64,000 nt of DNA, taken from NCBI RefSeq assembly GCF_028826155.1, contig NZ_JAQGPN010000001.1:2795501-2859500 (forward strand), in the 5' to 3' direction. The DNA is from Mesorhizobium shangrilense (GTDB lineage: Bacteria; Pseudomonadota; Alphaproteobacteria; Rhizobiales; Rhizobiaceae). The notes under the pieces were generated by a model. The model searched no databases and had not been told where the DNA came from. It worked only from the letters and a program-made list of their open reading frames with translations. Numbering within the stretch: the first letter of the stretch is position 1; the number at the start of each line of letters is the position of its first letter. Below are positions 45,256 to 55,832 of this stretch, piece by piece. Position numbers and translations under genes: made by a program.

Positions 45256-45708
45256 ATGATCGACGACGTCTACAATTCGAAAATTCTCGGCTTCGCCGGC
45301 AACATCCCGCGCATCGGGCGCCTGGAGGATGCCGACGCGACCGCGACTGCGCATTCAAAACTCTGCGGGTCGACGGTCACCATCGATCTCAAGATGGAAG
45401 ACGATGTGGTGACCGACTTCGCCCATGTCGTGAAGGCGTGCGCGCTGGGCCAGGCCTCGTCGTCCATCATGGCCCAGAACGTCGTGGGCGCATCAGCTGC
45501 CGAACTGCGCGCGGTGCGCGACGAGATGCTGGGGATGTTGAAGGAGAACGGCGCACCGCCGAGCGGCGAGCGATTCGCCAACCTGAAATATCTGGAGCCG
45601 GTGCGCGACTACAAGGCGCGCCATGCCTCGACCATGCTGACGTTCGACGCCGTGGTCGATGCGATCGGCCAGATCGAGAAGAAGAAGCAGGCCGAGCGGG
45701 CGGCCTAG
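45256..45708 (+). CDS. IscU/NifU-N-like iron-sulfur scaffold protein with altered ligands
   Basis: A 150-residue NifU N-terminal-domain protein starting MIDDVYNSKILGFAGNIPR. In IscU three cysteines and an Asp hold the nascent cluster. Here the first Cys is kept but in Cys-Gly-Ser (IscU: Cys-Gly-Asp), the second is in KACALGQASSS, and the third position reads RHAST, with Ala in place of Cys. So only two of four usual ligands remain. The type is widespread in alphaproteobacteria with SUF systems and its role is less clear. The frame opens further upstream, but family members begin MIDDVY. It ends tail-to-tail with the LysR gene, sharing CTAG. Confidence 0.85.
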   Translation: MIDDVYNSKILGFAGNIPRIGRLEDADATATAHSKLCGSTVTIDLKMEDDVVTDFAHVVKACALGQASSSIMAQNVVGASAAELRAVRDEMLGMLKENGAPPSGERFANLKYLEPVRDYKARHASTMLTFDAVVDAIGQIEKKKQAERAA

Positions 45709-46610
45709 GCGCCATCTTCAGTTTTGATTTCCTGGCATAGCCAGTCGGCGAAGGCGCGTGCCGGTTCGCTCAAGTTTGCAAAGTCTGGCGCTACAAGCCA
45801 GTAGGCGCCGTATCGAACCGCGACAGTGAAGGGTTTGACGAGTCTTTTCGATCGCAGGTCCTGACTGTTCACTACCAAGTCGCCAAGCACCACGCCGTGG
45901 CCAAGGATCGCCGCTTGGACGCCGAGTGCGCCGTCCGGAAATAGCGGCCCGCGACCTGTGGGGGGATTTGTCACGCCCGCCGCCTTGAACCACAACGGCC
46001 AGGCATTTCGGTTGTCGTCGTGGAGCAGCGTATAGTTGAGCAGATCAGCCGGACGCCTTAGTTCCGGACCCGAAGCAAGAAGCGCCCGTGAGAGCAGCGG
46101 CGTGTGGGTGCCGTCGATCAGATGCTGGGCCTGCACCCGCGGCCAAGAGGTGTTGGCGGCGCTGAAGCGTATTGCGAGCTCAGCCTCACGACTGCGGAAC
46201 TCGACCAGTCTCCCGTTCACATCGACCAGGACATCGATATCGGGTCGCTTCGCGCGGAACTGGACCAGGTGGGGCAAGAGCCAGCCTGCCGCGAAAAATG
46301 GTTCGACGCTCACCTTGAGCAGATGTTGCGCCGGGGCAGACATGATTTCGGACAGCCGCTGGTCGATGTCGTCGAAGCTGCGGATCAACTGATCAAGCAG
46401 CCTGCGGCCCGCGTCCGTGAGTTCGACACGGCGATGCAGCCGTTCGAACAACTGCTGGTCGATAAGGGTTTCCAATGCACGAATCTGGCGGCTGATGGCC
46501 GCCTGCGAGACGAAAAGCTCCTCCGCAGCCCGGCTGAAACTCGACAGTCGGCCCGCAGCTTCAAAGCTTCGCAGGGCCGTCAGGGGCAAGCGTCCGCGCT
46601 TCATTCCCAT
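45705..46610 (-). CDS. LysR-family transcriptional regulator (GcvA-like)
   Basis: A 301-residue regulator with an N-terminal winged helix (LPLTALRSFEAAGRLSSFSR, AAEELFVSQAAISRQIRALE) typical of the GcvA/AmpR branch and a periplasmic-binding-like effector domain. A second ATG two codons in (46604) is possible. It is divergent from a 52-residue ORF, which may be its target. AmpR-like members control beta-lactamases, and a class D beta-lactamase lies 800 bp away, but that link is only a suggestion. Confidence 0.9.
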   Translation of the reverse strand: MGMKRGRLPLTALRSFEAAGRLSSFSRAAEELFVSQAAISRQIRALETLIDQQLFERLHRRVELTDAGRRLLDQLIRSFDDIDQRLSEIMSAPAQHLLKVSVEPFFAAGWLLPHLVQFRAKRPDIDVLVDVNGRLVEFRSREAELAIRFSAANTSWPRVQAQHLIDGTHTPLLSRALLASGPELRRPADLLNYTLLHDDNRNAWPLWFKAAGVTNPPTGRGPLFPDGALGVQAAILGHGVVLGDLVVNSQDLRSKRLVKPFTVAVRYGAYWLVAPDFANLSEPARAFADWLCQEIKTEDGA

Positions 46611-46698
46611 AACCTGATGTTATGTGAGGCGGACCTTATACTCGTTTGAACGCGGGTGCCAGCCGCGGTCTAATCCTTGCAAGGAAGGAGACGCGGCC

Positions 46699-46857
46699 AT
46701 GAACAGATATATCGACATTTGGAATGACGTGCTTCGCATTGTGACCCTCCAGCCGCATAGGAGCTACCGCGACACACCACGCTCCGGAAACGGGCTGGAT
46801 GACCTGCCGACCAAATTCCGATACGAGCGTCGCGGCGGCGAGAGGCGCTACGGATAG
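46699..46857 (+). CDS. Small 52-residue protein of unknown function
   Basis: Starts MNRYIDIWNDVLRIVTLQPH and ends in an Arg/Gly-rich tail (RYERRGGERRYG). AGGAAGGAG lies eight bases before the ATG, a strong ribosome site, which is the reason for preferring this start over the longer frame from 46624. Middle part GNGLDDLPTKFRYE faintly recalls DUF1127-type small proteins but I cannot assign it. It is divergent from the LysR gene with 88 bp between. Confidence 0.55.
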   Translation: MNRYIDIWNDVLRIVTLQPHRSYRDTPRSGNGLDDLPTKFRYERRGGERRYG

Positions 46858-46904
46858 ATCGGCAGTTGCGAAACGTGCCGGTGAACGGCATCTATTGGAG
46901 CGAG

Positions 46905-46931
46905 ATGAGTAATCCCGTTCCATCTTTATGA
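46905..46931 (+). CDS. Eight-codon mini-ORF coupled to yidD
   Basis: GGAG (46897-46900), four bases, then ATG AGT AAT CCC GTT CCA TCT TTA TGA in coding order gives the peptide MSNPVPSL. Its stop overlaps the yidD ATG (ATGA at 46928-46931). yidD itself has no visible Shine-Dalgarno, so ribosomes reaching it may come from this mini-ORF by termination-reinitiation. Confidence 0.4.
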   Translation: MSNPVPSL

Positions 46932-47284
46932 CGAGCCATGAACATAGGATGGCGCGGCCGCGCGGCCGCAACTGGCCGGGGCCTTGGCGAAAGACGCCAG
47001 GTCGCCTCGTCGGCACCGCCTTGGTACGCCTCTACCAACTCACGCTTTCCGGTTTCGTCGGCAACACCTGCCGACACCTGCCGACCTGCTCGGAATACGC
47101 CTATGAGGCGATCGCGCGGCACGGTCTCTGGGCCGGCGGCTGGATGGGGCTGTTTCGCGTTGCCCGCTGCGGTCCGGGCGGGACCCACGGCATCGACCGG
47201 GTGCCGGAAGCGCTCGACGCGCGCTACCGCTGGTTCACGCCGTGGCGCTACTGGCGGATCGGCAAACACAAGACAGGAGGATGA
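46928..47284 (+). CDS. yidD: Membrane protein insertion efficiency factor YidD
   Basis: A 118-residue protein that helps membrane insertion with YidC. The family core is RLYQLTLSGFVGNTCRHLPT with CSEYAYEAIARHGLWAGGWM and RCGPGGTHGIDRVP. It is not near rpmH-rnpA-yidC, as is usual in this lineage. The start at 46928 is supported by the ATGA overlap with the mini-ORF; an ATG at 46949 is possible. The next gene is the beta-lactamase, 124 bp further on. Confidence 0.92.
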   Translation: MTSHEHRMARPRGRNWPGPWRKTPGRLVGTALVRLYQLTLSGFVGNTCRHLPTCSEYAYEAIARHGLWAGGWMGLFRVARCGPGGTHGIDRVPEALDARYRWFTPWRYWRIGKHKTGG

Positions 47285-47408
47285 TCCGACCGCGTGCCGC
47301 ACGGACATTCATGGTTCGTTAACCCTCTGGGAGGTCGTTCGGATTTTAGCCATATTCGAGACAACGCCGCCGCGCAGGGTGCGATCCAACATACGGGGGC
47401 ATCATCCA

Positions 47409-48239
47409 ATGAACCACGCCAGACGTCGTCTTCATGCCTTCGCCGCGGCCGGCCTGCTGGCCATCGCCGCCTCGTCGGTGGGAGCGGGCAAGGCTTCCGG
47501 CAAGGAGGCGGTGCTCGAATGCACGCTGATCGTAGACGCAGCCACGGGCGTCACAGCACATGAGAGCGGCCGGTGCGATGAGCGCATGAGCCCGGCATCG
47601 ACCTTCAAGCTGCCGCTGGCGCTGGCCGGCTACGATGCCGGCATCCTCATCGACGAACACAAGCCAAGCTGGGACTACAAGCCCGAGTTCAACGCTGTGA
47701 AGCGAGATCACAAGACCGTCAATCCGACGATCTGGGAGCGGGATTCCGTGCTTTGGTACTCGCGCGAGATCACCCGCCAGATGGGTCCTGAGCGATTTGC
47801 CGGCTATGTCTCCCGGTTCGGGTACGGCAACGGCGACATTTCGGGAAATCCCGGCAAGAATGACGGCCTTACCCATTCGTGGATCAGCTCGTCGCTGAAG
47901 ATTTCCCCTCGCGAGCAGATCGCCTTCCTGCGGCGGATCCTCGCGCGCGAGCTGCAGGTGTCGGCCAAGGCCTATGACATGACCAATGCGATACTGCCCG
48001 CCTTCGAGGCGGGCGGCTGGGACGTTCAAGGCAAGACCGGCTCAGGCTCGGTGCCCGCCGCAAGCGGCGGCAAGGATGCGCGGCAGCCATTCGGCTGGTT
48101 TGTCGGTTGGGCGGACAAGGACGGGCGCAGGCTGGTCTTCGCGCGGCTGGTGGTCGTGAAGGAGCGCGGCAAGTCGCCGCTCGGGCCGAAGACGCGCGAC
48201 GCGTTCCTGAAGGCATTGCCAACGCTGATGGCCGATTGA
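47409..48239 (+). CDS. Class D beta-lactamase
   Basis: Serine beta-lactamase of the OXA class, 276 residues with a signal peptide (to about residue 26). All class D motifs are present: Ser64-Thr-Phe-Lys67 (MSPASTFKLPL), Ser114-Val-Leu as motif II, Tyr-Gly-Asn at 140-142, the active-site Trp159, and Lys210-Thr-Gly. Lys67 is the one carboxylated in this class. The frame extends far upstream but the signal peptide fixes the start. It is flanked by core genes, so it is probably resident and intrinsic rather than acquired. Spectrum cannot be predicted here. Confidence 0.92.
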   Translation: MNHARRRLHAFAAAGLLAIAASSVGAGKASGKEAVLECTLIVDAATGVTAHESGRCDERMSPASTFKLPLALAGYDAGILIDEHKPSWDYKPEFNAVKRDHKTVNPTIWERDSVLWYSREITRQMGPERFAGYVSRFGYGNGDISGNPGKNDGLTHSWISSSLKISPREQIAFLRRILARELQVSAKAYDMTNAILPAFEAGGWDVQGKTGSGSVPAASGGKDARQPFGWFVGWADKDGRRLVFARLVVVKERGKSPLGPKTRDAFLKALPTLMAD

Positions 48240-48314
48240 CAAGCGAACCTTCGGTCCACCAAGAACCGTCGCTGGCGCATCGGAAAAGCGCTCCAGTCCT
48301 TGAAATCTCTCGCT

Positions 48315-48336
48315 GCCGCCGCTTTACGGCGGCGGT
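48315..48336 (+). terminator. Hairpin after the beta-lactamase gene
   Basis: GCCGCCG (48315-48321) pairs with CGGCGGC (48327-48333), loop CTTTA, followed by GGTTTCCC. A weak terminator, 75 bp after the stop and 84 bp before thrS. Confidence 0.55.
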
Positions 48337-48419
48337 TTCCCTGCTAAAAGACCGCTCCGGCCCAACTGGCCGGCATCACCACCCGCGTTCGTTTGCGGGA
48401 CTGGATAGCAGGAGACCTC

Positions 48420-50426
48420 ATGTCCAAATCCGTTTCCCTCACATTTCCCGATGGTTCCGTCCGCGAATACGACGCGGCGATGACCGGCGCCGCACTGGCC
48501 GAGTCGATCTCCAAGTCGCTCGCCAAGAAGGCGGTCGCCTATGCGCTCGACGGCACTGTCCGCGACCTGTCCGATCCGCTGGGCGGCTCCGGCAAGGTCG
48601 AGATCGTCACCCGCGACGACCCGCGCGCGCTGGAGCTGATCCGCCATGACACCGCGCACGTGCTCGCCGAGGCCGTGCAGGAACTGTGGCCCGGCACCCA
48701 GGTGACCATCGGACCGGTGATCGAGAACGGATTTTATTACGACTTCGCCCGCAACGAGCCGTTCACGCCCGAGGACTTTCCTGTCATCGAGAAGAAGATG
48801 CGCGAGATCATCGCGCGCAACAAACCTTTCACCAAGGAGGTGTGGGACCGGGCGCGCGCGATCCAGGTGTTCCGCGACAAGGGCGAGGCCTACAAGGTCG
48901 AGCTGGTCGACGCGATCCCTGAGGACCAGGACCTCAAGATCTACTACCAGGGCGACTGGTTCGACCTCTGCCGCGGGCCGCACATGGCGTCCACCGGGCA
49001 GATCGGCAGCGCGTTCAAGCTGATGAAGGTGGCCGGCGCCTACTGGCGCGGCGATGCCAACAACCCGATGCTGACGCGCATCTACGGCACCGCCTGGGCC
49101 GACCAGACGCAGCTGGACGCTTACCTTCACATGCTGGAGGAGGCCGAGAAGCGCGACCACCGCAGGCTCGGCCGCGAGATGGACCTGTTCCACTTCCAGG
49201 AAGAAGGGCCGGGCGTCGTCTTCTGGCACGCCAAGGGCTGGAAGATGTTCCAGAACCTCATCTCCTACATGCGCCGCCGCCTCGGCGAAGACTACCAGGA
49301 GGTGAATGCGCCGCAGGTGCTCGACAAGAGCCTGTGGGAGACTTCGGGGCACTGGGGCTGGTACCAGGAGAACATGTTCGCGGTGAAGTCGGCCCACGCC
49401 TTCACTCATCCCGAGGACCCGGACGCCGACCAGCGAGTCTTCGCGCTCAAGCCGATGAACTGCCCTGGCCACGTCCAGATCTTCAAGCACGGCCTGAAGT
49501 CCTATCGCGACCTGCCCATCCGGCTTGCGGAATTCGGCAACGTGCATCGCTACGAAGCGTCCGGCGCGCTGCACGGTCTGATGCGCGTCCGCGCCTTCAC
49601 GCAGGACGATGCGCACATCTTCTGCACCGAAGACCAGCTCGAGGCGGAGATCCTCAAGATCAATGACCTGATGATGTCGGTCTACAAGGACTTCGGGTTC
49701 GAGGAAGTCGTGGTGAAACTCGCCACGCGCCCGGACAAGCGGGTCGGCACCGATGCCATGTGGGACCACGCCGAGGATATCCTCAAGCGTGCGCTCGCCC
49801 GCATGGCGCGGGAGGACAACCGCATCAAGACCGGCATCAACGAGGGCGAGGGCACCTTCTACGGCCCGAAGTTCGAGTACACGCTGAAGGACGCCATCGG
49901 CCGCGAATGGCAGTGCGGCACCACGCAGGTGGATTTCAACCTGCCCGAGCGGTTCGGCGCGTTCTACATCGGCTCGGATTCCGAGAAGAAGCAGCCGGTG
50001 ATGGTGCACCGCGCCATCTGCGGTTCGCTGGAGCGCTTCCTGGGCATCCTTATCGAGAGCCATGCCGGCCAGATGCCGCTCTGGTTCGCGCCGCTACAGG
50101 TGGTCGTCGCGACCATCACCTCCGACGCCGACGATTATGCGCGAAAGGTCGTCGCGCGGCTGAAAGCGGTCGGACTGTCGGCCGAAGTCGATCTTCGCAA
50201 TGAGAAGATCAACTACAAGGTGCGCGAGCACAGCCTTGCCAAGGTGCCCGCCATCCTCGTCTGCGGACGGCGCGAAGCCGAGGAGGACACGGTCAACGTG
50301 CGCCGGCTCGGCTCGCGCGACCAGCAGTCGATGTCGCTCGCCGACGCGATTGCCGCGCTCCTCGACGAGGCGACGCCGCCCGACATCAAGCGCGCCCGCG
50401 CAAGCACCGAGGGCGATGACAGCTAG
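48420..50426 (+). CDS. thrS: Threonine-tRNA ligase
   Basis: Charges tRNA-Thr. The 668-residue protein has the TGS domain ([17 protein letters not shown]), the editing domain with the zinc-like [10 protein letters not shown] and [15 protein letters not shown], and class II catalytic motifs ([45 protein letters not shown], and [18 protein letters not shown]). AGGAG five bases before 48420 fixes the start. It ends tail-to-tail with aat, sharing CTAG. Confidence 0.98.
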   Translation: MSKSVSLTFPDGSVREYDAAMTGAALAESISKSLAKKAVAYALDGTVRDLSDPLGGSGKVEIVTRDDPRALELIRHDTAHVLAEAVQELWPGTQVTIGPVIENGFYYDFARNEPFTPEDFPVIEKKMREIIARNKPFTKEVWDRARAIQVFRDKGEAYKVELVDAIPEDQDLKIYYQGDWFDLCRGPHMASTGQIGSAFKLMKVAGAYWRGDANNPMLTRIYGTAWADQTQLDAYLHMLEEAEKRDHRRLGREMDLFHFQEEGPGVVFWHAKGWKMFQNLISYMRRRLGEDYQEVNAPQVLDKSLWETSGHWGWYQENMFAVKSAHAFTHPEDPDADQRVFALKPMNCPGHVQIFKHGLKSYRDLPIRLAEFGNVHRYEASGALHGLMRVRAFTQDDAHIFCTEDQLEAEILKINDLMMSVYKDFGFEEVVVKLATRPDKRVGTDAMWDHAEDILKRALARMAREDNRIKTGINEGEGTFYGPKFEYTLKDAIGREWQCGTTQVDFNLPERFGAFYIGSDSEKKQPVMVHRAICGSLERFLGILIESHAGQMPLWFAPLQVVVATITSDADDYARKVVARLKAVGLSAEVDLRNEKINYKVREHSLAKVPAILVCGRREAEEDTVNVRRLGSRDQQSMSLADAIAALLDEATPPDIKRARASTEGDDS

Positions 50427-51034
50427 AAGGTGGCCGTTCCGGCCAGCGCATCCGCCAGGATCGCCTCATATCTGGCGCGGGGCACATCCACCGCGCCAAA
50501 GGTCTTTAGGTGGTCCGTGGTGAATTGGGTGTCGAGCAGTTCGAAGCCGCGCGCCTTCAGCCGCTCGACGAGATGCACCAGGCATATCTTCGACGCGTCG
50601 CGCTCGCGTGAAAACATGCTCTCGCCGAAAAAGGCGCGGCCGAGCGAGACGCCGTAGAGGCCGCCCACGAGCCGGTCGTCCTGCCAGGCCTCTACCGTGT
50701 GGCAGTTGCCGCGGCGGAACAGCTCCGTATAGGCATCGCGGATCGGCTGATTGATCCAGGTGCTGTCGCGGCCGGCGCGGCTTTCCGCGCAGCCTTCGAT
50801 CACGCCGCTGAAGTCATGGTCGAAGCGGATCTGGAAGCGCCCATGCCGCACCGCCTTCCCGAGGCTGCGCGGCACATGGAAAGTGTCGAGCGGGATGATG
50901 CCGCGCGTTTCCGGGCGCACCCAGAACACCTCCGGATCGACGGCACTTTCCGCCATGGGAAAGACGCCCGAGGCATAGGCTTTCAGCAGAAGGTCGGGCG
51001 GGATGCGATAGCCGGGCGCGAAGGGACGGGTCAT
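50423..51034 (-). CDS. aat: Leucyl/phenylalanyl-tRNA-protein transferase
   Basis: Adds Leu or Phe to N-terminal Lys/Arg of proteins, marking them for ClpS/ClpAP (N-degron pathway). The 203-residue protein has the family core [31 protein letters not shown], and [20 protein letters not shown]. It is the last gene of aroQ-accB-accC-aat; the 129-bp gap to accC contains a repeat element. No good Shine-Dalgarno is seen. Confidence 0.97.
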   Translation of the reverse strand: MTRPFAPGYRIPPDLLLKAYASGVFPMAESAVDPEVFWVRPETRGIIPLDTFHVPRSLGKAVRHGRFQIRFDHDFSGVIEGCAESRAGRDSTWINQPIRDAYTELFRRGNCHTVEAWQDDRLVGGLYGVSLGRAFFGESMFSRERDASKICLVHLVERLKARGFELLDTQFTTDHLKTFGAVDVPRARYEAILADALAGTATF

Positions 51035-51163
51035 TGGTGCGTCCTTCGGGGGTGCGTCCTTCGGGGCTGGCCGATCGCGGTCCGCGTTCCCGGGTGCAGG
51101 CCCGCACGGCGCAGCAGGGCGAGGCGCGTCCTGCGAGGGCGAGCCTCGAAGGACGCGCGACCC
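51035..51163. repeat. Palindromic intergenic repeat of the rhizobial GCGTCCTTCGAGG type
   Basis: The gap between accC and aat holds a direct repeat GGTGCGTCCTTCGGG (twice, about 51037-51067) and, at the other end, CGAGCCTCGAAGGACGCGC, which is its inverted partner. The pattern is the same as the abundant GCGTCCTTCGAGGCTCGCC elements of Rhizobiales genomes. It may fold into a long cruciform or mRNA hairpin. Confidence 0.55.
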
Positions 51164-52507
<1,344 letters not shown>

Positions 52508-52511
52508 GCCC

Positions 52512-52976
52512 TTACTCGATGACGACCAGCGGCTCGCCGTACTCGACCGGCTGCGCATCCTCGAACAGGATGGCGGTAACCGTGCCGGCGCGCGGCGAGG
52601 GGATCTGGTTCATGGTCTTCATCGCCTCGATGATCAGGAGCGTCTGGCCTTCGCGCACCTTCTGTCCGATCTCGATGAAGGGCTGCGCGTCAGGCGAGGG
52701 CGCCCGATAGGCGGTGCCGACCATGGGCGAAGGGACCGCGTTCTTGGACTGATCGACGGCGGCAACCGGCGCGACAGGCGCGGCGGCCGCGGCCGGGGCG
52801 ACATGGACCTGGGGAGCCGGAGCCGCGGCCACCGCGTGCGCTGCGGACGACTGCCGCGATACGCGGATGCGCAGGTCGTCCTGCTCGACCTCGATTTCGG
52901 TCAGCTGCGTCTCGTTCAGGATTTCCGCAAGATCGCGGATGAGCTGCTGGTCGATGCCGGTTTTCTTCGTCGACAT
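52512..52976 (-). CDS. accB: Acetyl-CoA carboxylase biotin carboxyl carrier protein
   Basis: Carries biotin between AccC and AccDA. The 154-residue protein has an N-terminal helix domain, an Ala/Pro-rich linker (about 45-75) and the biotinyl domain with the biotin lysine in [10 protein letters not shown]. It is between aroQ and accC in the conserved operon. Confidence 0.97.
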   Translation of the reverse strand: MSTKKTGIDQQLIRDLAEILNETQLTEIEVEQDDLRIRVSRQSSAAHAVAAAPAPQVHVAPAAAAAPVAPVAAVDQSKNAVPSPMVGTAYRAPSPDAQPFIEIGQKVREGQTLLIIEAMKTMNQIPSPRAGTVTAILFEDAQPVEYGEPLVVIE

Positions 52977-53002
52977 TCTTTAATGTGTCCCTTCTTGTCC
53001 GG

Positions 53003-53440
53003 TCAGGTGCGCTCGGATAGCGCCCTGAGCGCGAGCGCATAGCCCAGCGGCCCGAAGCCGCAGATGACGCCGATCACGACCGGCGACGTCGTCGTATGAT
53101 GGCGGAACGGCTCCCGCGCATGGATGTTGGAAAGATGCACTTCGATCACCGGCAGCGGCGCCACCGAGCGGATCGCATCATGCAAGGCGATGGAAGTATG
53201 CCCGTAGGCGCCCGGGTTAATGACGATGCCAGCAGCCTTGTCGCCCGCTTCCTGGATCCAGTCGACGAGATCGCCCTCGTGGTTTGACTGTCGGAAATCG
53301 ACCTCAAACCCCAGCTCCGTGCCGTGCTGCTTGCAGTCGTCGGCGATTGCGGCAAGGTTCTTGCCGCCATAGATGGACGGCTCGCGCTTGCCCAGCATAT
53401 TGAGATTTGGCCCGTTGAGGACGAAGACCGTTTTCGGCAT
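53003..53440 (-). CDS. aroQ: Type II 3-dehydroquinate dehydratase
   Basis: Third step of the shikimate pathway. The 145-residue length and the motifs [19 protein letters not shown], the lid loop [15 protein letters not shown] and [17 protein letters not shown] with [14 protein letters not shown] are those of the type II (dodecameric) enzyme. AAAGGG lies four bases before the ATG. It is the first gene of aroQ-accB-accC-aat. Confidence 0.97.
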   Translation of the reverse strand: MPKTVFVLNGPNLNMLGKREPSIYGGKNLAAIADDCKQHGTELGFEVDFRQSNHEGDLVDWIQEAGDKAAGIVINPGAYGHTSIALHDAIRSVAPLPVIEVHLSNIHAREPFRHHTTTSPVVIGVICGFGPLGYALALRALSERT

Positions 53441-53733
53441 GAAACCCTTTCCGCGCCATATCCGGCGGCGCGCGGACCCTCTATAGTCGGCATATGCGGC
53501 GGCGCAAAGAGCGCAAGTGCGTTCTTTTGATGTCCACAGGCAGGCAGGCGAATCCGCGGCGCCTCGCTGCCGTGGAGCGCAGGGCCAGGTCCGTCGAATC
53601 GTTCCGGCAGCCGATGGATGTCCGCGAAACCTGCGCCCTGCCGGTGCTTCCGTTGCGTCATACTCAGTACGGAAGCAGAACGAAAATTCTATTTTTGAGA
53701 AAAATCAATATGTTGACCTCTCTTGCCAATAGA

Positions 53734-53748
53734 GAACAAAAGAGGTAC
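53734..53748 (+). promoter_or_regulatory. Candidate SOS (LexA) box of recA
   Basis: GAAC, seven bases, GTAC: one mismatch from the alphaproteobacterial GAAC-N7-GAAC/GTTC-N7-GTTC SOS box. It lies 60 bp before recA and overlaps a possible promoter (TTGCCA 53723-53728, 17 bases, TACGAA 53746-53751). The rest of the 367-bp aroQ-recA gap has an 8-bp inverted repeat (53646-53653 with 53669-53676) and no supportable gene. Confidence 0.55.
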
Positions 53749-53807
53749 GAATTGTGCCTTGGCGACGGCGATATCAGGCTTCATTGACGATCAAGGGGTG
53801 ATGTATC

Positions 53808-54890
<1,083 letters not shown>

Positions 54891-55143
54891 GGCGGCGCGC
54901 TTGCGCGGCTGCATGCAGGCCTCCGCGCCTGGCGCATAGCCCGCATGGGCAGCGTCGCCCGAGAGGCGCATGGCTCCGCGATGGGCGCATAGAACGCGAA
55001 AGGTGGTGGCGCGTCGGCTTGATCGGACGCGTCATGTCGGGGAGGCCGCTGCTTTGTTGTGAAGGAGCAGACAGTGGCGACCGGCCCGATGAGGTGCCCG
55101 TCTCGCCGGGCTACGGTGATTGGCCGGCTCAGTGAGCTTCGGA

Positions 55144-55692
55144 TCAGTCGGACGCGATCGCGCCGATCGCCGTATTGTCGATGCGCTTGAGGTTGACGCC
55201 GATCACCGGCACCAGCTTCTTGTCGACCTTGACCGATACCGTGACGTTCATCGTGTCGCTGTCGGGAATGCGCGCCTGCATGACGCCGTCCAGCTGCGCG
55301 CGGTTGAGCGCCAGGATGACCTTCTTGCCGTCGACGACGTTGCCGGAGATGATGTCGAGGCCTTTGCCGGCCGCGCCATCCATGAATTTGCCCTTGTAGT
55401 CGCGGCCGTTATGCTCGAACGACGCGGACATCTTCTGGGTGAAGACGCCCACGCGGCAATCTCCCTCCAGCGACATGCCGGTCTTGCCTGACTTGGGTGC
55501 ACCGCTGAAATTGCAGACGAATTTCGTGCCCTTGTATTTGCCGGCGACGATCTCGCCCGGTCCGACCCAGTTGCCGGCGACGTTGCGGAAAAAGGCATTG
55601 TCCCGCTCGCCGGCCGCGGCCGGCTGGCTGAGAGGAAGCGCGGCCACGGCGGCGGCAAGCGACAGACACACAGACGACAGGACGCGCTTCAT
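55144..55692 (-). CDS. Periplasmic protein of unknown function
   Basis: A 182-residue exported protein: signal peptide MKRVLSSVCLSLAAAVAALP (cleavage near AAAGE), then a beta-rich domain with NWVGPGEIVAGKYKGTKFVC and two cysteines (FVCNF and GDCRVG) that may form a disulfide, and a lysine-rich end (VSVKVDKKLVPVIGVNLKR). Similar proteins are common in rhizobia; I know of no assigned role. The frame is open to 55746, but the signal peptide sets the start at 55692. Confidence 0.75.
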   Translation of the reverse strand: MKRVLSSVCLSLAAAVAALPLSQPAAAGERDNAFFRNVAGNWVGPGEIVAGKYKGTKFVCNFSGAPKSGKTGMSLEGDCRVGVFTQKMSASFEHNGRDYKGKFMDGAAGKGLDIISGNVVDGKKVILALNRAQLDGVMQARIPDSDTMNVTVSVKVDKKLVPVIGVNLKRIDNTAIGAIASD

Positions 55693-55832
55693 CGGGCTTT
55701 CCGGCAGGTTGGATAGGCAGGATTCGATGCCGGAAACCATGACCAATAATGGTTAACGGTTTCTGACCTCGCCTGCCTATGGGCGTCTAAATCGGAGTGT
55801 GGGGCGGGTCGCTGGTCGGGCTGGAACCCGCG

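Noticed and set aside
47285..47408. CtrA-like GTTAACC half site before the beta-lactamase gene
   Set aside because: Only one half site is present and no second TTAA at the right spacing, so it is not reported as a CtrA box.
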